Source: Medicago truncatula
Taxonomy: Eukaryota > Streptophyta > Magnoliopsida > Fabales > Fabaceae
DNA: 64,000 nt
NCBI RefSeq assembly: GCF_003473485.1
Contig: NC_053045.1
Location: 51,316,494-51,380,493 of the forward strand
Reading direction: 5' to 3'
Part shown: piece after piece, positions 45,424 to 58,377 of the stretch
Numbering within the stretch: the first letter of the stretch is position 1
How the letters are laid out: each line of letters begins with the position of its first letter
Notes under the pieces: model-generated
What the model was told of the DNA's origin: nothing
Database searches by the model: none
Seen by the model: the letters and a program-made list of their open reading frames with translations, nothing else
Translations under genes and position numbers: made by a program

Positions 45424-45930
45424 AGCCCTTTTACAATTTGGTTCATCGTGTAACAAAAATAATACAAAAAGAAGTCCCAATCAATCATACTATAATATAA
45501 CTAAGCCAATTTTCAATCTAAATGAAACCAAGGTTCATAGTTACACTACACATTTGAAAAAACCCATGAATGTTAAAATAAGAAACGTATGAAGATCATT
45601 TATTTGTTTTTTTTGAAAGAAAATATCATTTATTTGTTAAATCCCTTAAGAAAAAAAGATCAATCCAAATGTTTTGTCTTTATGACGGGAAGAGTAAAGG
45701 AACAAAATGGGGTATTGTTGATTTGACATTCTGTATTTTGGTTGATTAGGAAAGTAAGTAATGAAAAGATTTTTGAATCTAAATCATCAAGTGTAGGTAG
45801 ATGAAGTGGTAAATTACTTTATCTTGGCAATGGTTGTTAGGGAAGAAAAGAGGGTCTTATTATTTGTATTATGAGTAGTATCTTCACCCTCTTGATTGTA
45901 TTTTGAGATAGGTGTTAAAAGAATAATTTT
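45424..45930. other. Intergenic stretch, no gene seen
   Basis: AT-rich. No coding, RNA or repeat signal recognised. Confidence 0.4.
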
Positions 45931-46096
45931 TAGATGGACATAAGAATTTGGACCCTCTATTCGGTCACACACACACAAAAATGGACATGCTATAATCATT
46001 TAAAAATTAATGATTATTTAATTGTTATTTTTTCTACTTTTTTCTTTTTATATTTGTGTGATCAAATAGAGGATCCAAATCTTTATGTTCATCCAA
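45931..46096. mobile_element. Small MITE, about 166 bp
   Basis: Left arm tagatggacataagaatttg and reverse complement of the right arm ttggatgaacataaagattt match, followed by gga(c/t)cctctatt on both. No clear target duplication. Confidence 0.65.
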
Positions 46097-48721
46097 AAGT
46101 TTCTCGATGTTAAATTGATTTGGGGTTGGCTTTGACTATTATTTTTTTTTTGTAAGAGTTTGGAGCGACTCGAGTACTACTTATATTGTATCTTATTGAT
46201 GGATTTAATACCATTTGTACTAGTTGTCGTTTTATCAATAAAAATCATTAGTTTTATGTTAAAAAAGAAGGAAATTTTTTTTATCTTATTTGTTAGTGGT
46301 TATTCTATGAAATTAAGTTGAAATAACATAATTAAAGAGAAAAAATGTGAGCTATTCAGCAGCATAAGTTACCTGTTAGAGTTATCAACCACTTAAATAT
46401 TTAAATTTTAGTACAAAAGAATAAACTTTTTTATTTTATTTAAGGAAGTACAAAGAATAAACTTGTCATTTTTTATTTTTAGTTAATTTTTTCTACCCAT
46501 TCAACTAAGTGAAGAGAAGTTTTAGTTTTTCTTTATTTTCTATATATATTTTTCTTTTGGGTGATAACGATGGTAAAATGTTGAGACTGGACTAAGTTAA
46601 ATTAGTTTGGTTCATGGGTTTATTAGATTTTCGAAATTGAAAACCAAAAATCAAACAAGCGTGGTTTGGTTTCTTTCTATTCGATTTGGTTTTTTATCGA
46701 GTCAAAAAAGGTCGGGTAATTTTTCAGTTTTGTTTAGTTTTTTTGGATTAATCGATTTTGTTTGAACCGTTTACACTCATATAAATGAGTCTCGCTAATA
46801 ACTTTATATAATCTATTAATAACGTTGGAGAGAGAGAGTTTATAAAATGACTTTTATTTATCAAATCTACTTTTGTTTTCTCTCGGGTGTTGGTACCGGA
46901 TTTCAAAAATCTACTTTTGTTTTCTCCTGGGTGTTGTTACTAGGTTATAAAATTACTCTCATTTTTTCACCTCATAACAAAAGAAAAACTCATTTTGGAT
47001 TTTAAAATCCAAAAATCTTAAGGACATTTTTAGAAGGAAAAAAAAAAGGACGTACAGGTAGTAGGGTGGAAAAAGTAATAGTCTTCATAAAATTTGCTAA
47101 TTGTATTAACAAAAAGGCCTAAGCCCATATATTAATCTAAGTTGTTAAACAAAAAGGCCTCAGGTGCTTCCAAAAAACATCAAGAATAATTTTGGAAAAT
47201 ATTTACAATATACCCTTACATTTATACTCTCACCCCTACATTTCTATAAACTACTCATTTTACCCTCGCATGTAAATTAAAACCCTCCAGTGTTTTCCAT
47301 TTGTTCCACAAGTTTTTTGAGAGATTTCCTGTTTCAAAGAGGGAAAGAGAGAATAAATTCGGAAACACATACCAGGAAATATGTTTCTAGTTTTCCTGTT
47401 TGTTTTGTTTCCCAAAACCCAGTTTTAAACATTTTGGTTTTGCTTATGGGTTTTTTTTTTCCTTCTTTGGAAAAATATTTAGATACATTACTGGTTTATG
47501 TTTGGTTCTCAAATAACTTGATTAATGTTTTACAATATACCTGGAAAATATAAAGAAAATTTTCCAATTTTGTTTATTTTTTGTTTCATATTTAAATCCA
47601 TGTTCAGGTCCAACAACCATTTGATGAATCGGCAATGCCACCGTCGATTCCATTTACGACCAACGAGAGAGCTTCGTAACAACAAATTTTTCGGCGTCAT
47701 CTTAGTTTGGGTGGATAAAGGCTCCATACCGTTGCAGTTCATTTGCAGCAAGTTCCAACAGTAGTAATAGAAAATATAACAAACCCATTTGCAATTCCAT
47801 CATATTATTACTTGGGTGATGGCTGAAGAAAAAATGCAAGAAAAGAACAAATCAAAGAAAGGAAAAGAATCATAAATAATTATCTCATTTCATTTCATGG
47901 GTTATTGAATAGAAACTATCATATTTGTTTGAAAAATAATTTTTATATTTTTCGAAATCTTAGAAGGAGTCACTAAATAATCTTAGAAAGCGTCATTGAA
48001 GAATATAGTATTAATCGTTATAGCATATTGGAAGGGGCCATCAAAAGTAAATTTGTTGATAAAACAAACATAAACCGAAAAAAGAATATTTTCAAAATGT
48101 TTAAAGATGTCCATATTTTCAAGTTACAACTACACTGTAATGTTTTAAGATACACAAAAATGTTAGAGCTAACACATAATTGTGTGTTGACGACATTGTA
48201 GTATAGTTGTAACTTGTAAGCCTGGTGTGGTTTAACTCTACATCATTTTACATTGTTCACTTCTTTGTGTTTGTCTCATACCATCATACTTCACATTTTC
48301 TGTTTTTTCCCTTGTTTCTTTCACAACCATATATAAAGGGTGAAAGAAATCTCTAATACACTAAAACAATGAAAAAAATGTAACCTTGAGTTCGATGTAA
48401 TTCTTTAAAAATGTATCAAAAATTCCATTCCTCTCTTCTATCTATGTCACCATTCGTGACTAAGTATATTTTCCACAAGATAAAACAAAGTATATTTAAT
48501 AATATCCATAATTAACATTCTACGTTAGTTAGATACAAAGACAAACCTATCGAGAACAAGACAAATGCCGGCAAAATTCTTACAGACAGAGTCATACTGA
48601 TATCTTCAATGTTATCAACCTTCTATGTTTTCTACTTCTACCATTCTTACATTTTAATAACACAAAACTCATCCCTTTTATCCACCTCATAGAGAAATCA
48701 GCAATAGTGTATCTCTCATCA
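46097..48721. other. Intergenic stretch before the Prune-like gene
   Basis: A 52-bp unit (aaatctacttttgttttctc, then gggtgttg) is doubled at 46863-46960. The ORFs around 47290-47764 show no protein-like composition. The last few hundred bases should hold the promoter and leader of the gene at 48722. Nothing else was recognised. Confidence 0.4.
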
Positions 48722-51700
48722 ATGGAGCGAAGGTTAGGAAGAGAGAACAAAGGGTCACTAAACCTACAAAAAAAGATGGCAGAGACACTACGTAGGGAAG
48801 AACCACCACCTGACCTAACAGATTTCATGAATGACATGTTTTTTGGGACAGTAGACACTCACCAGAAAACCTATGACCTCACTGGTGGGGTTGGTATGAA
48901 CATGGATGATGATGAGGAAGATGATGGTTTCGATGATAGTACTAGAAGTAACAGTGCAAGGTTAACACAAGAATGGTTGCAAGAAGCAAGACTCGTCGTT
49001 GCTTCTTCTCCTTCACGTTGTGAATCTCCCGGACGGCTATTAGGTTCACCTCGCTTTGCATCCCCGTCGAAGTCTTCCCTTCCATCTTCTGATCGAACAG
49101 ATGCTCTTTCTAGGACTAGGTCCGCCAGAAGGTAACATTTTAATTTATTTCATACTACTACTACATAAGGAACATAAACTTCATCAAAACATAAGAAAAT
49201 AAAATTTAATTATTAGTAAATGTTTAGTTTCATGCATAAAGAATCTGGTCGAAATACATATTAGAATCTAGATATTAACCTCTAATATCATTATTTTGCG
49301 AATGTAAGGGTCTTTTTACTAGTTAAAATTAGAAATCAGCTTAATTGTTCATGTCAATATTTCAGTGCACAATTAACTTTTTGTAACCAAGATCAAAGTG
49401 AAAAACCCTTAAACAAGTTTCATTGTATAATCTGATGCAGATACAGAACAGCAGAAGGAATCAGTGATGAGATACTATCAAAAACAGCAAAACACACCCG
49501 CAACAAATCAGACACATTTGCACAACCTTCATCAGATGGGGATGGATCTCCTGCAACTGCAGTACACAAATGGTTTTCCAACATCCTCAAACCCAACAAT
49601 AACAATAACAATAACAATAACAATAGCCCAAGTAACACGCCACCACCTTCTCCAGATTCTCTCCCTCCGCGTCAGCCACATCCTCGAAAATCCCGCTTCC
49701 AATCTTCACCCTCTCCTGCACCTCAGCCACAGGGAATCCAAGCTCCTAATTATAACTCCAGAAGAACTTTCAAGCCTTCTGCACTGTCTGAACCGTTGCC
49801 GGAGAATACAAGCCGGCGAACACCACATAGTGAGGATTCTTTACCTCTGTCACCACCGAGGAACCTCGTGGAATCTGCTCACCGGAGAACGATATCTTCT
49901 TCCACGTGTTCGTGGGAGAAGATAGCTCCGGTGAAGAATTTTGTGAAGGAAGAAGAAGAAACTACGGAGGAGTATAGTCTTAATGGGTTTTTGAAAGAGC
50001 AGAGGAATTTGTTTCAGAGATTCTCGAAGGGAGAGCTTCATACAAATGTCGAAATCAAAATTGTGCTTTCTGGGCATTTAAACAGTTAGTGAAAAACTTG
50101 AATGCATGTTTTCTATCATGCTAAATTTGTCGGAATCACTGTGAGCATTATAATTTTCAAAAGCTACGGTAGCTCACTGTGATTTTGATAAACTCACGTG
50201 AGACCAAACATGGACTGAATTTGTTTTGTTGATTTGATTTTGGGAGTGTTGGAAAGTGTGGAATTTATTTGTATGTGGTGCAGGTACGGCGTCGATGGTG
50301 GCTGCTATTTGCCATGCATGGCTATTGGGTTATAGACAGAAAGAGAATGATGGTGGTGGAAAAGAGAGGACAGTGGTGGTGCCTGTGATGAATGTGAAGA
50401 GAAGTGATATGTGTAAGCTTAAGCAAGCTGCATGGTTGTTTCATCATGCTGGTCTTGATGCTACTTCATTGCTCTTCACTGATGAGGTCACATTTCTTCT
50501 ATTCTTTTCCTTTTTATAGTCAAATGTTAGTTTTTAGAGTAAAGTTTTAATTTGTTCTATAAATAAAATTTGGCGGACCAATTTAGTCTCCGAGAAGAAA
50601 TAATACCAAACTAGTCATTGACATTTTCAAATTGAAGATAAATAAGTCCTCTTGTATAATGAGTTCAGGACTAATTTATCCCCAGTTTGAAAATATCAAG
50701 GACTACTTTAATGTTTTTTTAAGTAATGGATTAAACTAGGCCGTGATAAAATTGTGAGAGACTAAATTGTGTCTTTACTCTAGTTTTTTTGACACACAAT
50801 GACACATAAACATTAGTAATCAATTTAAGAAAATAGCAGTAATTGAATGTAATCACATGTGTTGTTGTACACCAATTCCGTCGGACACGAACATATTTTC
50901 AATCTGAAGTGGACCATATAGGATTTTAGTATGTTATGTTAATAGTCGGAATTTGAATCATATATCTCTTTATCGAACTATTTCAAACTTCTTAGTTCAT
51001 CTCCTTGAGCTTTGCCTTGATGACTTTTTTTGTGTCCATTTGTTATTGCCTTCAAACATGGTTTTGTAATTTGTTGGAATAAAAACAGAAATTATTAACT
51101 CATGATCACTTGAAAAAAATTTATGGACATTGTAAATAATTTAGCAGGCTTATACTTAGTTTGCTGATATAGTGTTGAAGATTGCTTTACAGGTGGACAT
51201 GGAAAGCCTTTTGGTGACTGGTAAACTGAGCGTCCTCATGGTTGGACAAGACGTCTTAAGCGCGACTAACGAGGTTGGTTCAAATGAATAATTGATGAAT
51301 GTGAACATTGGTTTTAAAAATAAGTTTGATGCCAAGGCAATGTGCTACGTGCATTATGATTAATTTTATTGCCCAATTTATTCTCAGGTTGGATCTCAAT
51401 GCACCGTTCTCACAGATAATTACTGTGAGGATGCATATGATCTACTTCAGAACTCTGTGCTGAAGAAACTATTGGTAAATTCATCGCATTCTTAGATAAT
51501 TTCTCGATAAGTACTTTTGGTATAATTCTTAGGATATTACTCTATGCTTATATGTTATTTTTCAGCTTGCTGGTATTCTGCTAGATACACAGAATCTAAA
51601 AGCTTCGGCTGCAGTATCGATGACAAGAGATGCAGAGGCAGTCCAGCTGCTTTTGGTTGGCTTAGCCCCAAACTACAGATATGCTTTATTTGATCAGTGT

Positions 51701-53772
51701 AAGATTTATGTTTCCCCACACATTGAAATTGAGAAGTTATTGATAATATTCAAGTTCAATGTATTAACTTGTTGTGTTTCTTGAAGTGATGCAAGACCAA
51801 CAATCTTCTTCTTTTGTCGAAGCTTTGAACCATAACTATTGGAAGATCCCTGATGAAAGTAAGTATCTATGCCTATAATCTATGCCAATTTCTCCATATA
51901 CATGTTGCGACATAATCCAGTTCATGCTAAGTATAGAATAACAAGTGTCTATTCGGTTTGTGACGGTTAGTGAAGTCTGTCACTTCTGTTATAAATACTC
52001 GATGAAATCATTTCCAATTACAACAATTAGTGTGAGTGGTTTCATTATACTTGGAGATAACTCCAATCTCTAGCAATGCATACTATTAGCTACTTTTATA
52101 AATTGCAAAGGAAAATGATAAAAGGCACGACAAAATTTTCGTGCCTAATTGCACGAATTATTCCTCTCAGTAATTAATCTTGTCAAACAGTAATGCTTTG
52201 GCATTTGGCACTTGATCTCATGATGATTTATGTTTAACTAAGCAGATTCACCAAATAAAACATGAATTCGGAGCATCTTAAGGGTTGTAATGCTTTTATC
52301 GGTGCAACATTGACAGGGAAGATGATGGTGCTACTACCGACAACAATTTTATATTATCTTAGTTTATTATATTATATTTTATATATCTTAGTTCATCTTT
52401 ATCTTATAAATCCATAAACCAACTAGAAGAAGGTCATTCACCAAACAAAGTGTGTGTTTTGAGCATGTCGTGCATGAGTCGCGCATTAAATCTCTCGTAC
52501 CATATAGCAACGTTCAATTGCAAAAATGCAAGAACCATGACCTTGTCTTCAACCACGTTCCTTTAAATCTTTTCTGGTGAAGTTGTTACTGAAATTGCAA
52601 AAGGAAACTTTTTCTGATAAGCTCTGTGTCCTAAAATCTCTTGTGATCCTATACATTTTTGTGTGTTCTGATAGGCTGAGTGGATTAAGGCGAGACTCTT
52701 TCATTTGAAGGAATTTATATGGAAAGTATAAAAAGGTGGATGTGTTCTTATTAATCTTTAAGAACCCTCCGCTGATTAAATTTCTTCGTGGATAACTATT
52801 TCGAGAAGTCAGTCCCCTCAAAGGTAGATTAGTCTATTAGATGGGAAACTCATTTTCTAATAAGCCTCACTTTTTAGGAGTCTCCCCAATGTTGAACTCC
52901 TAACAATGTTTTTTTCTTCCTGATTAGCGAACTCCTAACAATGTACTACTCTACGAGAGCTGATTTCCTTAGGGGCTTTCATTCCGCGACACTTCACTCA
53001 ACATTATCCGCTCAAAATCCTTCATGAGTAGCCATTTTTGAGAAGTCAATCTTCTTAACGAAAACATCAAATGTTACAAGCATAAGCTTAAACAAAGAAT
53101 CAAATCCAAAAGACTAATCTATTAGATAGAATGACTCAATACTCATTGCACATTGGCTTATAAGCCTCCTTTTTTATGTGAGACTGTCCAACGTTGAACT
53201 CCTAACAACCTCCTAGTTTTCAATTGGGAAAACATTAAATCGAACACAGCATTTCATTACCAAGGATTTGTAACTTTATTTTGTTAAAGGAACCAAAGGT
53301 AAATGCATCAAGAACACTACAGAATGTTACTCTATATTATCAAGAAAACAATTTTATGTAGAATTGAACATTATGACATGGTCACAATTTCTTTCCTTTA
53401 TTCTTTGTACTCGCAGGTGACCAAAATAGTGAAGGAAATATGGAGCATAAAGTTCGCGACAGAAAGTCAAGCTCTACATCTGACCGAGAAACTACCAATG
53501 CAAGTTCAAAAACAAATTCCACGGACGCAAAAGGTATGTTTTGAACTTATGATTTGGTTAATAGGTTCCATTTAAAATATTCTTTGTAAGTCTTTGTTAC
53601 CTTGTTTTGCAATTATAAATGTGGTAACACAACACTTATCCTTGCAGTAAAACTTGCTACGCCAATTTTGCAATCTCCTAGTCCAGGAGTATCATCAAAT
53701 GCAGAAAAGGAAGCCTCTCGTGGGAAAAACAAGTTCTTCTTGGCAAGGTGGTTTGGATTTGGTTCAAAATGA
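48722..53772 (+). CDS. Prune-like (DHH/DHHA2-type) protein with degenerate catalytic motifs
   Basis: Nine exons: 48722-49131, 49441-50084, 50284-50486, 51193-51273, 51388-51474, 51566-51698, 51787-51858, 53417-53533 and 53648-53772, all GT-AG and frame-consistent, 623 residues. The N-terminal 330 residues are acidic, then Ser/Pro-rich with a poly-Asn run. The domain at about 335-520 follows the order of animal Prune: VVPVMNVKRSD, LLFTDEVDMESL, then VGS-T, then ILLDTQNL. Prune proteins are exopolyphosphatase/nucleotide phosphodiesterase relatives. Here the DHH triad is V436-GQD-V and the first Asp motif is replaced by HLNSTAS (about 349-355), while D418-E419 and D482 remain. I infer a non-catalytic or altered-activity protein. 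The C-terminus is RWFGFGSK. The start is the ATG at 48722; an upstream GTG is not used. Confidence 0.85.
50536..50780. mobile_element. MITE in intron 3 of the Prune-like gene
   Basis: Ends AGAGTAAAG in inverted orientation, with matching a/taaattt(g/a) arms. The direct repeat TAGTTTTT flanks it at 50528-50535 and 50781-50788. It has no ORF. Confidence 0.8.
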
Positions 53773-53867
53773 CAACTTATTTTTGCAAAATTCAAAGAAA
53801 AAAATAATAACAATTCATACCAGAACCCGTTTGAAATGTCGCTTCTTTCCCGTTGATGATTGTTCTT

Positions 53868-53975
53868 GAAGATATACGAGTCTCAATAGGATTTGGATTC
53901 CACGCAATAACTGTGTTACGCAATGAGTCTCAATAGGATTTGGACTCTACACAATAACAATGTGACGCAGTTATT
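53868..53975. repeat. 52-bp tandem duplication in the 3' UTR region
   Basis: gagtctcaataggatttgga recurs at about 53877 and 53925 with similar following sequence (cacgcaataactgtg / cacaataacaatgtg). It is about 100 bases after the stop of the Prune-like gene. Confidence 0.8.
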
Positions 53976-54537
53976 GATTTTGACCGCCCGATACCGATTG
54001 TATATGTAAGTTTACATGGCCATTGTCACTTTTCTGGTTAATTATTAAATTAAATTATTATTATGATATTGGTGATGAAGAATGCATATGGGCCTACCAA
54101 CTATTTTTCTTTGAGAAATCAGCCTCTGTCGCATTTTTCTGGATCTTTCAAGCTGCCTCATTAATATTGTTTTTGACGTTGATGTAGATCAATTATCTCC
54201 CTATGCTCAAAATTGCTTCAACTGCTACAAAAAAAAAAAAAAAAGATAAATTTTGTTGTTTATGTCTTACTTATTTCTTATGAGTTTGACCTCCCATCTA
54301 CAAAATCTGATATTATTAATTATGTGCGGCAAATGCTGCTGTCACTCTAATGTACAGTTTATGGTTGGTGCATGCATCGTTTTGTATCTAAAAAAATTCA
54401 CTTTTGCATGTAGCATTCAATTGTACAGCATGAAATGTTAGAAGATAAGAATATTGTTTTTAAGCTGGCCTATCACATGAACTGAATACTATAACCTTGG
54501 ACCAAAAACAGTGTCATATATTTGGGCTTAACTAACT
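53976..54537. other. Downstream flank of the Prune-like gene
   Basis: Includes a poly-A run at 54228-54244. No gene recognised. Confidence 0.4.
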
Positions 54538-54552
54538 GGTGTCCATCTAATG

Positions 54553-54694
54553 CGCATTTTTTTTTTTTATCAAGTGACAAGTAGTTTAGTGGCTAGAAAT
54601 TTAACTTTTAAAATAAATAAGTGGGAAGTCCGGAGTTCGAACCTCGATTCCTACATATATAATGCAATGCTCTTACTAATTGAGTTAAGTTCAC
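54553..54694 (-). mobile_element. tRNA-derived SINE with tail and target duplication
   Basis: On the - strand the head is gtgaacttaactcaattagt (A-box-like), the B box is gaggttcgaactcc, and the tail is poly-A (poly-T at 54557-54568 on +). ggtgt(c/t)catctaatg flanks it at 54538-54552 and 54695-54709, a 15-bp duplication with one mismatch. It is the best preserved SINE in the window. Confidence 0.9.
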
Positions 54695-54709
54695 GGTGTT
54701 CATCTAATG

Positions 54710-56172
54710 GATCCACTCTATCAAAACTCAAAAAAGGAGTTTCTTTTCTAGTATTTGTTCAATCTGAAATATACTCCCAGATACTAGTGTGATTTTTTAA
54801 ATATTAAGGGAAGCTCCCGCGAAAATGATTTCCCCTACTAGCTAGTTGGTGGAATTTAGATTGTGAGTATATTGGTGACCGTTGAATCGAAATTTGACGG
54901 TTTAGATTTCATGTTCCGTATTTTGATTTTAAAAATTTTGCATTGAAATATAAACTATCTGATTTTTGATTCAATGACCATAAATATGTTGACCTCATCA
55001 ACGAGGGGACCGTCAAGAGAAGGCAATCCGGATTCTAGTTGGTGAGGCTTAACAAAAAATTTCATACCTAATGTATTTTAGATAATTAAATTTGGATCGG
55101 TTCGATTAGATAACTTAAAAAAATGAAATTTACTTATTTTAAAATTTAGTTTGTTAAAATTTTCAATCGAAAATAGGTTTCACGTAAATCAACTCTTTTT
55201 TTCCTTGACCAGATTAAAATATTGTTGTCAGTCCATCTTATGGATTTGGTAGTATTTTTATTTATATATCTCTAAAACTATATTATTTTCTTAATTTTTT
55301 GGACAAAGTTCAAGTGTGGATGAAATGTGAGAAATCAATCTAATAGTGATGACATGGATGACTACAGTGATTCCATGAAGTCACTGAATGCACCCAATCC
55401 AAGTCCCCATGCTACCTTGGACCATTCTTACATTTTTTAAGTTTGGAGCATTTTAAACTTTCTAATGTGTCAAAAGAAGAAAAAAAAACTATAGCTTTAA
55501 GTTTGGAGCATTATAAACTATAACTTTTTAACATTATGGACCTAGGCAGCTAAGCAATAATGTTGACAACTATATAGATAATCCAACTACTAGTAGAAAG
55601 AAATTATTAATATGCATTGAGGTGCACATACATGTATTGTTGCATTTTTATTTCTACATCATCACCAAACACCATTCCTCTCTTCCCGGGCAATACAATT
55701 TTCCGCCACATGCATCAACATTTTACACGCAAATACAGACATTCACATCACAATAATACTAATCTACTGTCTATATTTCTGTGATGATTCAAAATTTAAT
55801 TTACACTATACCTCGGTTTGAAGAAATTAAAGTACATTTATAGCTCAATTACCAAGATTAGATCAACATAGAACATTTCCAATTTGTGCAAAGTGTAGGT
55901 GTGGACTTAGAATAGATAGCTCCATATGGAGAATTATTAAGCATGTGATACTATCTATCTTGTTGTGCAATTATGCGTATTTGCTCAATACCAGCTGTAA
56001 CTAACTCCCAAACCCATTTTGGCCCCACTTGCTATCAGTCAATGCTTCCTCACTCACCATTCCATTATTTCTCCATCATTTGGTGTCCCATTTCATTTTC
56101 CAACTTTATTTTGCCGGCTTTGATAGTGAGTATTGAGTACTTCAAATCGGGTTTGGATCGGGTGCGGTGCGA
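54710..56172. other. Intergenic stretch, no gene seen
   Basis: A short direct repeat (aagtttggagcatt) lies at 55440 and 55499. The ORF at 55973-56266 has no protein-like support. Confidence 0.4.
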
Positions 56173-56281
56173 CTACATGCAGTTACATGCATTTCAGTCG
56201 TTTAATCATTGGACGGTTTATATTATAAGCCGTTCAATCTTCATTAGACTATTGAAATACATGTGACTGCATGCACATGTC
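56173..56281. mobile_element. Hairpin MITE, about 109 bp
   Basis: The two halves, ctacatgcagttacatgcat and onward, and the reverse complement of the right half, catgtgcatgcagtcacatg, pair over most of their length (also tttcag/tttcaa and gaacggcttataat). It ends 35 bases from the stop of the DUF868 gene, so it may lie in its 3' UTR. Confidence 0.65.
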
Positions 56282-56315
56282 TTCTGACTGCATACGATCC
56301 TTGAAATGACTTTTT

Positions 56316-57254
56316 TCATTCAACCTTCCAAGCATAAAGAAACAAGCAAAACTCTGATGAACCACTTACACTAAATCCCTCCACTGATTCACAATTCCTT
56401 GCTTGAATTGATAATGGAGAAGATGAAGAAGATGAAATAGTAGATGACAAAATTGGCTTAAAAATAAACAAAGCATGTTTCAAACCAGGACTAAATAACC
56501 AATCATGAACATCCCAATAAACTTCAATTCTCATTTTACTAAGATGAACTGATTCATTACCTCTAAACTTCCATTGCAAATGCTTCACATGAATCACCAA
56601 ATGTCCATCAATTCTTATCTCCATCTCTGGCTGAACTGATCCAACAATAACAGAATCGCCACCACCATTTCCTCTATTCTTGCATTCAATAGAAATCTCA
56701 TGCCATTTACCCTTCTCATGAAACTTAGCTCTGGTTGAGAATTTCTTCTTACCAAATATATGCTCTTTCTTTGAAACCAATATAGGATCAATAAGAGCTG
56801 GTCTACAACCTGTTCTTCTATAAGCATCTTTTTTAAGATCACCAAGAAGAAGAACAACCTCTTCATCACAAACAACAGCTACATAGTATTCTGAAGTTGG
56901 TTCTGTTTCTCCGTTGAATTTAGCAGCTTTAAGGTCCCAGAAAATGTCAACAGCTTTGTTTCCATCAACTATAAACCGTTTTGAACCTTGTTTTCTCCAA
57001 AAATACCATGGCTTTAGTTCAACTTTGCAGGTATATTGGGCTTCTCCTTCTGGACCTTCTACTGATATTGATAGTCCATGAAGCAACAAGTTTTTGCACC
57101 ATGTGATGGTTATCAAACGGCAATGATCAGCTACCTTTGTTCTGTATACTGACATGTATACACTCTGACCGGAACGTGTCACACCGCCTCCATGATCATC
57201 GGTTAGCTTATCTGCTGGTGAAAAGCATGTAGGAATACCAATTGAGTCTTGCAT
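56316..57254 (-). CDS. DUF868 family protein
   Basis: A single-exon protein of 312 residues, the usual length for this plant-specific family (PF05910). No biochemical function is established. Family landmarks: an N-terminal Cys/Pro segment, VYRTKVADHCRLITITWCKN, PWYFWRKQGSKRF, VDIFWDLKAAKF, SEYYVAVVCDEEVVLLLGD and a late EVYWDVHDWLFS. The C-terminal third has a Ser run (SSTISSSSSSPLS) before a conserved-looking FCLFLYAWKVE end. No signal peptide or membrane helix. The start at 57254 fits the family. The 250 bases upstream are A-rich and look like leader. Confidence 0.9.
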   Translation of the reverse strand: MQDSIGIPTCFSPADKLTDDHGGGVTRSGQSVYMSVYRTKVADHCRLITITWCKNLLLHGLSISVEGPEGEAQYTCKVELKPWYFWRKQGSKRFIVDGNKAVDIFWDLKAAKFNGETEPTSEYYVAVVCDEEVVLLLGDLKKDAYRRTGCRPALIDPILVSKKEHIFGKKKFSTRAKFHEKGKWHEISIECKNRGNGGGDSVIVGSVQPEMEIRIDGHLVIHVKHLQWKFRGNESVHLSKMRIEVYWDVHDWLFSPGLKHALFIFKPILSSTISSSSSSPLSIQARNCESVEGFSVSGSSEFCLFLYAWKVE

Positions 57255-58187
57255 CGTCGTGATCTTTGATATTGCAGAGAATTACAATCAATATATAATA
57301 AAAAATAAAAAAAAATAAAAAATAAAAATTGATGGAGCGACTCAGGTTGCGAAAACAGCCTAATTTTTTAAAAATTAGGTAAAGATACTGTAGAGAATTG
57401 CGATCAAGTGTGACTGATATCTTAATCGCGGTTGAATATACACGGAGATATCAAAAACCTTGATGTCGCGACTCTGGTTGCCATAGAGGCTAGAGTTGAA
57501 TAGGGCAATATAGTAGAGATGAGAAGTGGAAAATGAGAGAGGAGAATAGACTTGTTGGGAATTTTAACAAGTACTTGTGAAGAGGGTGAGAGGGTGAGAG
57601 ATCTTAGTCACAAGGTGAATGAATGATAGATGGTGCCAGATGTGATTTTGGAAGCATTATTAAGTAAATAATTAATTGGAATTAAAAACAATAATTTTCC
57701 AAACTGGCATATGGATGGCAGTGAGTGAGAGTGAGTGATAGAACAAATCTTTTTATAATACTACTATGCATTTCTTTATCTAATATCACTCATTTAGTTG
57801 AGACCTATTTTAATATTTTTTTTGTTGGGGGTTAAAATTTACCTTTTTAAGTTGAAACTTTAATCTGTACTAACTTTTTGGAATCCAAGGTTGCTTTATT
57901 TATGTATACTATATTCAAAAGTGGTTACTTCCAGGCAGTTTGATGCAGAGAAGCCATTTTTCATCAGATTTGGTGTATAGATTTTCACAAATTTAGGAAT
58001 CATATTTATTCATAACATCACATGATATGGTCAAAAATAACCGGTCAAAACTGTTAGGGAAAAAATATCAACTGTAGTTGTGAGGGTTAGCTTTCCAATG
58101 CTAGGTGCCATCATATTTTCCTCCTTGTTTGAAAGTATCTTGTTAATTCATTGCATGTGACTTTTCAATTAATGATAACTTCTAATC
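57255..58187. other. Upstream region of the DUF868 gene
   Basis: Contains an A-rich block (57297-57325) and a short near repeat (gagaattgcgatca / gagaattacaatca). No other gene seen. Confidence 0.4.
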
Positions 58188-58377
58188 GCACTTTGGTAAC
58201 ATTGAAGTGTCAATGTCATGTGACATTAGTCAATCACAATGTCACAGGTGTGTAAAAAGATAAAAAAATGCTTGTTAATAAGAGAAGAAAGTCATGATTT
58301 TTTATCATTTTTCACACTTGTGACATTGTGGTTGATCAATGTCAGATGACATTGGCACCCTAATGTCACTAAAGTGC
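58188..58377. mobile_element. Hairpin MITE, 190 bp
   Basis: The left arm gcactttggtaacattgaag and onward, and the reverse complement of the right arm, gcactttagtgacattaggg, pair over about 72 bases, including caatgtca(t/g) and acaatgtcacaa. The centre is AT-rich. Confidence 0.8.

Noticed and set aside
47290-47764. Two overlapping + strand ORFs of about 80 codons
   Set aside because: No family resemblance, no splice-supported extension, and biased AT-rich codons.
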